A DNA stretch of 64,000 bases from Gambelia wislizenii (lineage: Eukaryota; Chordata; Lepidosauria; Squamata; Crotaphytidae): assembly GCA_030847615.1 (NCBI GenBank), contig JAUMIR010000003.1:67838001-67902000 (forward strand), written 5' to 3'. This document shows positions 33,921-46,323 of the stretch, in pieces (position 1 is the stretch's first letter; every line of letters begins with the position of its first letter). A model generated the notes under the pieces. It was given only the letters and a program-made list of their open reading frames with translations, was not told the DNA's origin and made no database searches. A program made the translations under genes and the position numbers.

Positions 33921-36506
33921 GTCTATTTGCAAGGACAAGGGTCAGTGCATCTAGCTAGCTTTTGGGGGGTTGGGGAGGCTATCTATAAACGGTAAAAATA
34001 CTCCTCACAGAATGCAAGGAGAATCCTACCTGTCTTATTGGGATCCTGCATCGTTACACCATATATGAAAGGAGGGGGGGCATAAATGTCAAAAACTCTG
34101 AAGGAATGCCTTTGTGGCTTTTCCTGGAGTTTTTAAAAAACAGTGAGGGAAATATACATTCCTTCTTGTTGGGACAAGTGATTCACTTTGAATTGGTTTC
34201 CCATACTAGCAGAAGCACAAAGCTGATTGGCCAGTCGGCCAGGGGCGGGGCTTGCTAACAAGGCAAACACCCAGAGCCACCATGTTGGATTTTCGCCATA
34301 GCGAACAAGCAATAAGGCGATGAAACAGAGTGTTGTTGTTTTTTTCTTTTTAGTAAAAGCAAAATATCACTGTATCACACAAAGGAATTCTTTTTTTAAG
34401 CAGCAGCAAATTCAGGTAAGTTAAAACAGGAGCAATTCTCTTGCAGCCACCATCTTGACTGGCAGGCATGCAAAGCTTTGAGGGGGCCAAAAAATCACAG
34501 GTGTTGCAATTTGCCCTTACTGTGGAGCAATTGGGGTGGGGTTGCCTCATATAGACAGGTCCTTTGTTTCTTCACTTAAGCCAGAAGAAGAGTTCTGGAG
34601 AATTTGAAAACCTACCAGATTTCTGACATTTTTATGCTCCAATATAGACATTGCACAACCAAGGCTGGATTAAAGGTGGTTGGGCTCCATAGCAGTTCCC
34701 AAACATGGGACCCTCTTTCTGGAGCTGGGAGCGCACCCAGTCCATTTCAGGCCCAAGAGTGATTCTGGGCATCTTGCTGCCTCATTCCCAGCTGGCATGA
34801 CCAAGGGCAGAATCTCAGAAACTATAATCTAGCCACCCACCTCTATACTCACGTCAGAGCTGGAAATTGAAGGTGGAGTGGGTAGTAAGTGCTACCACAG
34901 ATAAAAACCAGGAGATATATCACCAAACAAGGTCAAGAGTGTGGTCAAGATGGCAAGAACAGACAAGCTAGGAGAGGCTCCAGCAGTTTGCTTTGGCCTA
35001 AGTGTACTGTATTAGAAAGTGCAAGATCCCACCCCTCCTCTCCTTTCCCCACTGCTGAGTTGAGTACAAACTACACTTGCACATTGAACTCAGATTGCAG
35101 CTATTGAAGTATGCTGAGGACAAAGGGGGCAGGAGGAGGGAGAAACAGACATTTTAAAAGCAGCTGAAAAATTGGATTACAGAGGATTAATTAGGACTGT
35201 CCCTGCCAAATCTAGACAGTTGGAGGTTGTGCTACCAGCCCTTGGAGATGGCTGGGGAAGAAAGCTCTGTAGCCCCTCTTCCCAAGAGTATTTCTCTTTT
35301 CAACAGCATTACTGTGTAAAAGTGTGTGTGTGTGTGTGTGTGTGTGTTATGCCAACAGCATGGGGCCTCTAGAAACTGAAGGTCCATTCACTCCAATTGC
35401 ACCATTGATAATCCCACCTTTTATAGAACTCTGGTTTTTCATACACTGTATATCCAATGTGTGCATCCATTCCATCTTGACCTCAAACATAATCTTTGTC
35501 CTCTGTAAATCTCCTTATTAGTCATACATAGATGTAAATTCCAAGCCCACTTTGTTGGGGAAGCTTGCATGGAAGCATTAATTTTTAAAACAATGAACAG
35601 AAAATCAAAATGAATGTCTTACTAGAAAGTGATTAATTCAGAAAAGAGGAACTTTTCCAGAGCTAACATGTACCAGCCTCCTTGCTACCTCTTTGGTGTC
35701 TGAATTTCATTAGTTCTAGTAGGCTGACAAGGCACTTAATAATGTGTTTCTCTTTCAAAACCAGAACCAGCCAAAGATACATTGCTGCCTGAGGTGAAGA
35801 ACAAGATGGCACCCCATTCCATTGACTTAGAAACTAAGTGAGCTGAAACTTGCTGGGAAGAGGACAGTGGCCTCTCTACTATGCCCAAGAACAGTTGACT
35901 AGCTTAGCTGGCACAGGGAAGGCTTTATGGCACACAAGCACAAAGCTTTCCCTTTTAACACCTCACTGCCACTCCCCGCTTCCTTTCAATAATTTGCCCC
36001 CTCAGTCTCTCCAATAATACAGTATGCCCAATTTTGCATAACTCAAGTCACAATATGTTGCTCCTTGAAAATGCTATTCTTTCCACAGTTTGAGCAGCCA
36101 TGATAATCTGGAGTGAGATCTGGCACAGGATTGAGCCAGTGCCACTGCCACTAAACATCACTGATTATATGCCTCTGTCTCTCATTCTTCTGTAATTGTC
36201 TGGCCCTCACACTGCCCCTCAGCCTTTGTCCTAAAATTTGCATTGTTGAGGTGTCTTTTACACTTTATGCTAACTAGGGAATGCAACTTCTGCATGTTGG
36301 CATCCTGTTTGTAGAACTGCTTCTCCATGGATGTATGGCTGTTGTGCCAGGTCATTTTGGTGCCAGGTCAAAAATTGTGTTTGCCCAAACATTTTAAGCT
36401 GTCTCATTCATGGTTTTCCCCCTTTTATTGTTTGATGTTTTTGATTTTTTTAAATTACATTCTAGGTTTCAAAGCAACAACCATGTCAATCTGTTTTAGC
36501 GTAAAA
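33921..36506. other. Intergenic, no gene recognised
   Basis: Sequence upstream of SUMO3. A (TG)n microsatellite lies at 35322-35347. Short pieces near 34660 and 35770 resemble diverged hAT elements. No conserved coding was seen. Confidence 0.5.
35322..35347. repeat. (TG)n microsatellite
   Basis: Uninterrupted TG dinucleotide run of 13 units. It produces the spurious VCVCVCV peptide frames. Confidence 0.97.
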
Positions 36507-36565
36507 GGGCATGCATGGGATGAGTCCTTCCTGAAACTTCGTTTGCGAAGAAAAACCAGAGAGAA
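36507..36565 (+). repeat. 3' tail of the non-LTR family at 37.3 kb
   Basis: The phrases gatgagtccttcctgaaact and tcgtttgcgaagaaaaacca match the 3' end of the element at 37270-38140 and the copy at 60160-60262. Confidence 0.75.
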
Positions 36566-36569
36566 AAGG

Positions 36570-36660
36570 GCATGAACAGACACAGTAGCACCTTTGAGGC
36601 TAACTGGTTTATTCAAACATGGTTTTGTGAACTCCAGTCCAGTTCATCATGTATCTAGCT
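36570..36660 (-). repeat. Short interspersed repeat piece, inverted
   Basis: Inverted relative of 4175-4262: the minus strand reads gttagcctcaaaggtgctac. It directly follows the non-LTR tail at 36507. Confidence 0.5.
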
Positions 36661-37269
36661 AACTAATTAAAGAGCAGACTCAAAGGAGGTGAAACTGGCT
36701 CATCTCAACACAAATTTTAGAGAACTTTCTCTTGATTCTTGCACTCAGGCATTACCCAGATAAAACATTCAACTAAGGCCACTTAATAATCGTCTCACTT
36801 TTATGGTAGCCACACTAGTTTTATAGGGCATCTAAAAAAAAAAGCCTGCTCTATGTCAGTCATCCTATGTCTAGTCAGTTGGCCTGAAAATCCCCCATAA
36901 CTCTTTGCAAGTTGAATGGTCTAAGCTCCTTTCCTATATGCTGTGTCCAGCATCCAACTTTCTAAAATTTGTGGAGAAAAGATACAGTATAGCTATCCCA
37001 CCTGGAGCAAAGCTATATCCCACCCACCCTGCTTTCCATCCCTATGGAATTGGAATTTGCAGATTTACCTTCACATTAATTTCAAATGGAATGAGGGCAC
37101 ATAACAATTGGATCACTTGGAAGGGGCAGGAACAACCTAAGATGTTTTTGCTGCCTGAAGCAAAGATAGTTCTCTCTTGCTCCCACATTCCACATAGAAA
37201 AAGGTAAGTTGATCAGGAGGTGAATATTAGTTACAATGCCAACAACAAGACTGTGTAACCCTCTATTGC

Positions 37270-38140
37270 ACCCAAGGCCAACAGGCTATTTTATGGACTA
37301 TAGGCCAGGCAATGCACAAGCTAAGCGAAGCACAAAAATCAGTGTGTACAGAGCCATTGTACTGTCTATTCTCCTTTACGGGTCTGAAACATGGGTCATC
37401 TATCGCCAACACTTACGACTCCTCGAATGCTTTCATCAGCGCTGTATACTCACAATCCTAAATATACACTGGACTGACTATGTGATGAATCTTGCTGTCC
37501 TTGAGCAAGCAGAGATCACCAGCATTGAGGCCATGATATTGAGAACACAGCTGTGCTGGGCAGGGCACGTTTCTAGGATGGAGGGCCATCGCCTCCCAAA
37601 AATAGTACTCTATAGTGAACTCGCCACAGGTCAGCGTAAGAGGGGCGCTCCAAAAAAGTGATACAAGGACTCCCTGAAACAACATCTCAGGCTCAGCCAA
37701 ATTGATCACCACCAATGGTCCGCCCTGGCCTCACATCGGGAGGCATGGAGACACACTATCCACAATGCTGCAGCTTTATTTGAGAATTCACGCCAAACAA
37801 GTCTTGAAGAGAAACAACAATGCAGAAAGAATCACAACCCGAAATTATTACCCAAGGAGACCTTCTGCTGTGCTTTCTGCAACTGGACATGTTTATCTCG
37901 GATTGGTCTTTTCAGTCATCAGCACGCTTGCAGAAAGCACAGGATGAGTCCTTCCTGAATCTTCGTTTGCAAAGAAAAGCCAGAGAAAGATGTTTCCTAA
38001 TGGTGCACCCAATGAAAGCTATTAGAGATCATGAGTTACACTAAGGAAGAGTCAATCTCCAGAACAATTTTTCCCAAAGATGCAAACATTGCCTCTTTCA
38101 TTTTCAGCAATGAAGGTGATGTGTCTGTGTAAGCATGTCA
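37270..38140 (+). mobile_element. Non-LTR retrotransposon ORF2 C-terminal fragment with C2H2 finger
   Basis: A plus-strand frame (37236-37661) carries RAIVLSILLYGSETWVIYRQ, then LRLLECFHQRCILTILNI, LCWAGHVSRMEGHRLPKIVL and ATGQRKRGAPKK. After a stop it continues and includes FCCAFCNWTCLSRIGLFSHQ, a C2H2-like finger at the C terminus. This is the tail of a retrotransposon polyprotein. The catalytic RT core is absent. I cannot assign the clade with certainty. Two further copies of only the last 60-100 bp lie at 36507 and 60160. Confidence 0.8.
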
Positions 38141-40422
38141 GTGTGCAAAGGACTAACAGAAGGAGAGGGATTTGGGCTCTTTCCTTAAATAAACTTGATC
38201 TTTTTTAAAACGTCTACGTTTTTAAATTAAATAGTAGGCTATGCTATCAAGTTTTCAGATTCAAAATTATTATTTTCTGTGTCCTGCTTCATATGAATAT
38301 TCGTAAGTGCTATGTGACTTCCCCCATAAAGATGAAACAGGATTTGCATTTAAAATATCTATTCACCAGTTCAGATACAGTAACACATAGGTGAGTTAAA
38401 AACCTTGTGAACTGTGCAGATAAGATGTTCTCTCTATCTTGTGGATGTGCCCAAAGACCAATTGAGCCAAAGTTATTAAGTCTTTTACCTTATATGTCCA
38501 AATTATGTTAGGAGAGCAACAATGAATCAGAACAGGCTGATTTATTGTTGTACTTAATGAGCCACCAAAACAAATTAAAACTGACAATTATTCCAAAATA
38601 TTTGCACATTTATATGGAGTTGGTAATTCATACCTGGAATCACACAAACCCCAGAATTCTAATACTGTACAAAATACAGTGCCAAGTATTAGTCATGCAA
38701 ATAGATATGTATACTTTCTATATTGCTGCGTCTTTTCCAAGTATTTGTAGCAAATTTGCTGAAACTACGTGAGTCTGAATAAAGACAGTAAACCTGAATG
38801 AAGGGGGAAAGTTTTCCAGTAACATGAGCACAATGTTTGCAAGTATGCTGAGGACTTCAGTGATAAATCACTAGAAACTAGACACAGTCCATGGGAAGGG
38901 TTTGGGCAAGGTTTCTGGAGTTCAAGGAAGTATCTACCTACAGATATATGACTGAATCATGAAGTTCCAGACCTTGGACTAATCATTGGTAAGGAATAGG
39001 ATATATAAGTACCGTAGATCTAAAAGACCTATGAGGCTCTCAGTCTGGAACCATGAGGATAAAGTCTGAGAAGGTACACATCTAGTGAAGGTAACAAAGG
39101 AAATTGGGCAATCATCCAAAGACTTGTTGTGTATCCCCACACCAATATTTAATATTTGTTTGCCATTATATTCCCAATTAGTGTTTATAAGGTTGCAATA
39201 TGAGTCAATTTATTTGAACTGCCTGATTGCCAGGCATAATGCACACTATATACCCATGGTCATTTCTATGATAATAACATAGTCTTGTGAACCCACTATG
39301 TTGGTTTTGTTCACCATCTAGGTGAGAATATTGATTTCACTTGTGACTGTGTTTTCACAACAAGAGGGCACCAACCTACCATAATACCAGGAAGCATTTA
39401 TATCCTCAGCTACCAACAGCCTCCACCCAGCTGCATCAGGCAGGAGTTAAGCTATAGTGGCCTTCATGATCTGAATTAACCTGTCAACATCTTCAAGAAT
39501 GCCTTGAAGCCTATGTATAGAGAGAATGGTAGTAACTCCATTGCCCAATATTTTGCATAAGAAGAGACTATGAACTGAAAATAGTCCCAGTAATGTTCTT
39601 CTGAGAGCTTATCTATTGAGGCCCAACAGGGAGTCATTTACAGCAAGCCAGATTCCAGGCAAAGTTTCTTAATTCTGTTTTCCTTTTAAGTGTTGAACTG
39701 AATACATTTATCTTCTGTGAGTGCTGTATTTGTGTGAACAATTGAGGCAAATGTCCCTTTGCAAAAGATCTCGGATGTGGGCACACAATGTAAACACTAG
39801 CAATTTATTTGGAATTCTAAGGAACTTTCAAGAGAATTTAAATTAGATGTTGTTCATTCTTACTGATCCATGCTACATCTTGTCACATTGTTCAAAGGAA
39901 TAACTTAGGGCTTTGGCTGAAATTTTGTGTGTGTAGTAAATAACTCCTGTTAATCCTCACTTCGCTCCCCCCCCCCATCGCAAAACTCTTTGGTAAATAT
40001 TGATGCATTTTTAGTGCTTCACCCTGTAATTATGCCTTGAATCTCAGACTTTAATAGCTTAAATGTAGCTATTTCCATGTTTACAAACTTCCTTTGATTT
40101 TGTTCTGAGATAGAAAAAAAGGCAACAAAATGTAAGTACAGTGTTACCATCAAAGCTCTTTGTTTTTCATTAAGTTTCCTTTGAGATGGGCTGTTAATCT
40201 CCTAGGAGATAGTCCTGAGTGTGACCTCATCCACTGCAGAAAGCTATGAATTATTGTTTAGAAAGTTCACAACTCCTTGATCCTTTCCCAGTGAGTCTGT
40301 TAAAGCAGACTGGTCCCCATTTGCAGTCCTGTACTCACTTACTGGAGAATAAGTCCTGTTAAGACTTACTTTTGAGTAGATAAGTATCGAACTGCCCTTC
40401 ATGACTGTCCATTACATACAGT
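38141..40422. other. Intergenic, nothing recognised
   Basis: AT-rich sequence without a recognised repeat, exon or RNA gene. Confidence 0.55.
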
Positions 40423-41537
40423 GGTACCACAGTATCCGCTGGAGTTTGGTTCCAGGATACACACTACATGGATACCAAAATCTGTGGATGTACAAATCCC
40501 ATTACATACAATGGCATAGTAAAATGGTGTCCCTTATATAAAATGGCAAACAGCAGGGTTTACTTTTTGGATCTTTCCCCACTGAATTTTTTAGAACTGT
40601 GGTTGTGTCACCTGGCCTTACACCCCCTTCCCTCCAATAATTCATAATTTGGCAATATTAGACAATTCATGAGGTCTATGGTAGATCAAGCCAGCAACAG
40701 ATGGGTTCAAGTAAAGGTCACCCAAGACCTAGGAAGTTGTCTTGGAAATTCCCCGAACACCATAGGACAAGATTAAGCGAAGCCCCCTTAGATAGTTGTT
40801 AGAGTGGAATATGCTAATTTCCCTGGATGCATCTGGCAGTGAGTCATATTTTCAAAACAAACAGTGACTGGAACACCTATTGTCCACACTCATCCCTGCA
40901 AATGTCACACCTTCTTCCATCCACCATACAGAGGTAGCCAAAAACCCATCAACGTTAATGTTCCGATCATTACCAGCAAACAACGAAGTCAGAGTTTCTT
41001 TTGTCTAGCTGTGGGAAACTCACCCAAACGTTGTTTTACTCTCAAAACACCCTTTAAGGATGTGATATCAGGTATAAATATTACCCTCAAATCATATTCA
41101 TGTGTGCACAGTTCTTCAGATGCTATTACTCTTCTGGTTCACTATTGCACCCTCAGATCCAATTATGAGTCTCTCTGCTGCATGAAGCTCTGCTCTCCGG
41201 ATAGGTAATTATAGTCCATTCCCTGAATCTATTCCTCTATCCAAATACTTCCTCCTAATTTTTTGCTAGCCTTCTTTGATTGCTTGTGAATGGGAGTGCA
41301 TGTATGAATGCTTCTGTGATTATTTTTCGATAAAAAACATGTTTATTTCATTTTGGCTTGGAGTCTCCTCAGTGAGTACTGGTATACACAGGTGTAAAGA
41401 TCCCAATGTTACCTGATCTCTCACAGTCATACCTTTGATTTAATAATAATATCATAAGTGGGGCCCATGGACCCCACGCAATTCAGGTAATAGTTGAATC
41501 TGTGGATGCAGTACCAGTGCATATGGAGGGGCAACTA
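40423..41537. mobile_element. Tigger-like MITE split by an unidentified insertion
   Basis: The left part at 40423-40578 (cagtggtaccacagtatccg ... atggcatagtaaaatggtgt) and the right end at about 41490-41537 (aatctgtggatgcagtacca ... ggaggggcaacta) belong to the same family as 27708. About 900 bp of unrelated sequence separates them. The inserted part could be a solo LTR, but I find no convincing duplication. Confidence 0.6.
40600..41430. mobile_element. Possible solo LTR or other insertion
   Basis: Sequence lying within the split MITE. It starts near tgtggttgtgtcacctggcc and ends near gatctctcaca. The TG...CA boundaries and the U5-like stretch ggcttggagtctcctcag are suggestive only. The 114-residue open frame at 40864-41208 has no recognisable domain. 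Confidence 0.3.
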
Positions 41538-41539
41538 TA

Positions 41540-42200
41540 CAGTTGTCTCTCCACATTCATGGGGATTAGGGGCGCAAGACCCCTGCAAATGTAAATAACC
41601 ACGAATATGGGGGTGGTGGGTGGCAAAGGGGCTGGAAAAGCCCCTCCTCTGCTTGGGAAGGCCTGGGGGGTGGCAGAGGGGCTGGAAAAGCCCTTCTGCC
41701 ACTTGGGAAGGGCCAGGGGGGTGGCAGGCAAGTGGCGGAGGGGCTTTTCCTGGTCTTCCCCTTCGCTCAAGACCCGCTCCGCCATGGCGCCCATCAGGTC
41801 TTGAGCAAGGGGGAAAGGGGTGGACGGGCAGAGCCTCTCCGCCCAGTTTCCCCTTTGTTCAAGGCCCGATCCATCACAGCGCCAGTCAGGTCTTGAGCAA
41901 GGGAGAAAGGGGTGGACAAGTAGAGCTTCTCCACCCAGTTTCCCCTTCGCTCAAGGCCCAATCCGCCGTGGTGCCCATTGGGTCTTGAGCAAGGGGGAAA
42001 GGGGTGGACAGGCAAAGTCTGTTTGCCTCCTCCCAGTGCCTTTAAAATGAGGCTTCTTGGCGATAGTGGTGGCTTTTGTGGGCTTTGACTCCCCCCTCCC
42101 CCAGGGAACAAAGGCCACACATTCCTAGGAGGGGGAGGAGGAAATTCCGCAAATAAATGGAAACGCGAATGTCAAAGCTGCGAATGTGGAGGGGCAACTG
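41540..42200. mobile_element. Tigger-like TIR element with hairpin tandem array
   Basis: TIRs cagttgtctctccacattca and cgaatgtggaggggcaactg, with TA flanks (41538-41539, 42201-42202). Inside, a first pair of units around ggcagaggggctggaaaagc and a second array (units near 41762, 41853, 41946; period about 93 bp) each contain inverted partners such as gctcaagac and gtcttgagc. The TIR family is the same as 23246-24481 but the array is different. No transposase is encoded. Confidence 0.85.
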
Positions 42201-42479
42201 TACTATCATAATTGATTTAATTAAATACTTTGCATACTTGGTCTGTACATTTATTAAAAGTGCCAGCAAAGTATTACATTTGTATTTACCAGTTTAAATT
42301 AACAAGAAAGATAACCAAGAGATAAAGTTGCCAAATACTGGACTCAATTCACAAGTTGGCAAGCGAACAAAAAGAAAAAGAGTGACCAAAACAATAGCAG
42401 GAAGACAGAACATTGCTGCAAACATTCAAGATGGGGATCCAAGGAATGCTTTTAAGACTGTTACAGAACAATCTTGGCT

Positions 42480-42705
42480 GCATGTGTTTGTGCCTCCAAG
42501 TCACTTGTTAACTTATGATGACCCCATGGATTTCATAGTTTTCTTAGGCAAGGAATACTCACAGGTGGTTTTGCTAGTTCCTTCCTCTGAAACACAGCCT
42601 ACAGCACCTGATATTCATTGGCAGCCTCCCAACCAAGTACTAACCAGGACTGACTCTGCTTAGCTTCCAAAATCAGATGGGATCTGGTGCCTTTAGGGTA
42701 TTTAG
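42480..42705 (-). mobile_element. 5S rRNA-derived SINE (5S-Sauria type)
   Basis: The minus strand from about 42705 reads 5S rRNA-like text: ggaagctaagcag (42669-42657 region), then tggttagtacttgg (A/C-box side of the internal promoter), then aggtgctgtaggctgt. The tail at 42490-42510 contains gtgacttggaggcac, similar to the BovB-like tail of the tRNA SINEs. A 5S-derived head with this tail is known from squamates. Confidence 0.85.
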
Positions 42706-44269
42706 GTCCATTTTTTTGCAATCTTAGCTACACCTACTCAAAAGTAAACCCCACTGTATTCAATGGTAATTACTCCCAGGTAGGTAGGTATAAGATTTGA
42801 GCCCCAAAGGAGGAGGAGGAATGTCAGATATCTAACTGGAAGTGAGGCACATAGCATGCTATATAGGAGATTGGTTGAAAGAAATGGCATAAGAAACAAG
42901 AGGGTTAACAGGTAAACTGCTATTAGATAAACTGAGAGTGTATATGAGGACTGCCATGAAGAAAGAAGAGTCATAATTGTAAAGAGGCAAAGACAAACAA
43001 CTTTCAATTTAATACAAAAGAGCACAGATAGCCAGTGAAGGAATGAAGGGAGTGGCATGATGTTTAAATAGTGAACAAAGTAGATGACTGAAGATTGGTG
43101 GATCTGGGGTGAAAAACTGTGACTTAAGCAAGAATCCTGTCTGGCAATTATACTAGTAGAAAAAGAGTTGTACAAGTGTTTGGCCCTTAATGCAGCCAAT
43201 CAGCCCTCCACTCCCCCTTGCCCCGTCACACTTTTGACTTGGTGTGTGAAGAACTCATCAAATGTTGCACAATGGATGAGCTCAGTGCTTTGGCACCCAT
43301 TGCCCAATCAGTTGTGCAACTGTGGAATTCAGCATAATTGCATTAATGTTATGTTTATGCTACACTAAGGGGTATAGTATCTTGGCCAACGACATTAATG
43401 TGTGCAAAAACAACACGGATCCAAATTGTAGCCCTATCGACAACAGATAATTAGTAGACCTTAGCAATGTGATGAAGACAACAATTAAAGATCTATGTCA
43501 TCTGCAGGTGCCCTCTAATAATTGACTGAAACAAGTATGAGAATCTTCCACTGACTAGAACCCAAAATGTTGCAGTGTCTCTTTTAAAAGGTGATTTTAT
43601 TGAGCTCTAGAAATGAACTTAAAATGATTTTGTTCAGGCTTCTTAGAATGGAAAATTCTTGTGGGATAAACCCACATTCCACTTCATCTCCCTGCTATCA
43701 AAGTCTGAGAGTTCAAATGTTGTGATTGATGCCTAGGGAACACGGACCCGCTGGCCAGCACTGCAATGTACCATATAATACAGTACTCCTGATCAGGGTT
43801 CTAACTAGCCAATCCTTTTCTGGGATATTGTTTTTAAAATCTCTCATCCAACCACCATTTACCATTCCGCATCCATTGTATGTAAGTTCCCCCGGGCTAT
43901 TGTGGCTCCCCTTCCCCCAACATTTTGTACTTCTGTAAACTTTGGTGTTGCTCCAAGCCCAATGCCCCTTGTGTTGCATAATTCTGTTTCAGCTACAGAA
44001 GGCTCAACACATAAGGTTCTGAGATTGCTATTAACACAGCTATGCCTTTGGACATTGAAAACACCTGTCTGGTGTGAGTGTTCCAAACAGCAAGGGGGGA
44101 AAATGCACCTTTTTCTTCTCTTCTTCCAGAAGCATCCCTGTACTGTGTAGGGAGAAAAGTAGCAAAAAGTATCAGGTGTTCCCCACCACTTTTACTGTCA
44201 CCCCTTCATTTCGTAACTTAGCTTTTCTCCCATACCCTCCATTTTCTTTCCTCCCTGTCCTTTAATTGC
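42706..44269. other. Intergenic, nothing recognised
   Basis: No repeat family or conserved exon recognised. The 153-residue minus frame near 42738-43199 is hydrophobic but has no recognisable domain and no neighbouring splice pattern. Confidence 0.5.
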
Positions 44270-44565
44270 TATGACTCCATCCTATGGAATCCTGGTATTT
44301 GCAAACTGGTGGGTGAATCCTAGAAAGTTGTAGTCCGCTCCTATGAACTATAGCATTAGAGTTCTCTAGCAGAGAATTCTAAGTATCTCAGTTTAATAGA
44401 AATCCTAAGATCCCAAATTTTAATTGTTTAAACCCACACATCATCACAATATAAAACAGAGAGGTTGTACAAATATCGCATAATGAAGTTAAAATATAGG
44501 GTATAAAATTTCCAGCATGTTTTCTAATATTACTAAGATTCCATAGGATGGACCCATAGCAGTTA
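44270..44565. mobile_element. Palindromic MITE, diverged
   Basis: Arms ccatcctatggaatcctggt (44278-44297) and ctaagattccataggatgga (44533-44552) are inverted partners, with weaker inner pairing. It belongs with the palindromic elements at 17012 and 57110. Confidence 0.7.
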
Positions 44566-45992
44566 AAGGTTTTATTGTATACCTCATCTTGAGATCTTCA
44601 GATAGAGGGTGGGATAGAAATATTTTAATAAATAAAACAAAATGGTATTGAACTACTGTAACTGTACAGTGCAGAGAAGTCTATTTCTCAACTGTTCTTA
44701 GACTTGCAGATTGTCCAGTTTCTAAGTTAACTTATATTAGATATAAATTAATACATATGTGATTCAGTAGTGCCTCCTCCCATCGATTCTTTTACAGGGA
44801 CCGTTCCTTTTTTACAATTTTGTACCAACTAGACACTACATGAGGCATTTAAAAAGTAGCATGTTTCTTAAGATGTTTGCTGCTAAAAGATTTCCTACAG
44901 TCCTCTATTCAGTGTTAGAAATAGCACTCCACATGCACCACAACCATTCTTATAATAAGCCTGCAGGATTGGTAAGTATTATTACAAAAAGGGGGAAATG
45001 ACTTTATAGAAATGCTTAAATTATGGGAAGAAGCTCACAGATGCTATTGGTAAGGAGACCATCAACTAAGGTAAGAGAGCAAGCTCTCCTCCCACCTGTA
45101 ATTTTAAAAAAGATTTTATTGTGCACAAATAATATAAAGAAAACAGTTTAAAAAAACATGTCAATAGAACAGAGAGCAAAAGGGAAAAAAATGAAAATGA
45201 GAACATGCATGAATCAGCTTCAAAAAAAGTGACCAAACATCCAGAAAACTGTCCATGCAAATTTGCTGTTTATATGAAACACATTAAAATGTTTAAAGAA
45301 TTGTGAATCACTGGATACGAAGTCATGACTGTTTATCTTTCCAATGTTTCACCTGCCATCAGTAGTTCAGAGAATGAATACTGTACTTTCTTTAGTGCTA
45401 CTGCATACAAGTGCTCTGCGCAGGAAGGCAACTGTGGAATGCAAACAGTATTTCCTACTTAAACAACAACAACAACAAAAAGCAAGTGACCATAGCTTTT
45501 AGGCAGTTTCAGATCAAGGTCCTTGCTATGGCACAGCAGCTATGCAAACCTTCCACTTTTCAGGGAGAGTTCCGCACACACTTGGATTAAGAGCAGGGAG
45601 ATAGATGTGGTAGCACATGCAAAGCAGAAATTGACTAGATATGGATTCATGTCACTGTATTTCAGGGATGGCCTGCAGGTGGCCCATGGGGCAGATCCAG
45701 TCCCTCAAAAACTAATCCGGAAACCCTACTAAATTTTAAGTAGTTTAAAATTGCAGCCCTCGAGGAAAGGGAATTGTTTTCTAAAGTTAGCAAAGATCTT
45801 TCTCTCACACATGCACACTACATTCCCTGTGGATTCTATCTGTGCCAAAGCATTTCTGTTAGTGCTTATCTATGCCCATCATAATACAAAGCCATTTTTG
45901 CTTGATGATACTTACCTATTATAGACCTTTAATGCCTGTGAAAAGGTCATTCTGTGGGACAAGATTACTTACGAGTCTTGCATCATATTTTA
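44566..45992. other. Intergenic, nothing recognised
   Basis: No feature beyond a short (CAA)n tract at 45464-45479. Confidence 0.5.
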
Positions 45993-46323
45993 TACAGTAT
46001 GACACCCCCCACCCCATATCTGCAAGACCAGTACCTGTGGATTCACTTACCTACATCTGAAAAAAATATGGTATCTCTAGGCATCTTCTAGGTCCTCCAG
46101 CATGACTCTATGGTATGCTTCTGCCCAAGGCTGACCACAGAGTTGTGCTGGAAGACCTAGAAGATGCCTAGAGAGGGACTGTCTCTAGAAATCTCTATGT
46201 CCTCCAGCACAACTCCATGGTGTATTTGGGCTATTAATTTTAATAGGGTTCAGTATCTCCATGGTTTCCAGTATCCATAGTAAGTCTGGGAACATATCCC
46301 TGTAGATATGGGGGGTGTACTGT
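45993..46323. mobile_element. TIR element, internal palindromes
   Basis: Left end cagtatgacaccccccaccc and right end gatatggggggtgtactg are inverted repeats. Inside are ctctaggcatcttctaggtc and its inverted partner gacctagaagatgcctagag (46152-46171), making a hairpin. Relatives are at 590, 9090 and 62840. Confidence 0.75.

Noticed and set aside
35322..35347. Regulatory Z-DNA element
   Set aside because: An ordinary (TG)13 microsatellite with no further supporting context.
40864..41208. 114-residue plus-strand frame in the split MITE
   Set aside because: No retroviral or other domain is recognisable, and the LTR interpretation itself is weak.
42738..43199. 153-residue minus-strand frame, hydrophobic
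   Set aside because: No recognisable domain, no conserved splice sites, and composition like AT-rich non-coding DNA. A diverged repeat remains possible.
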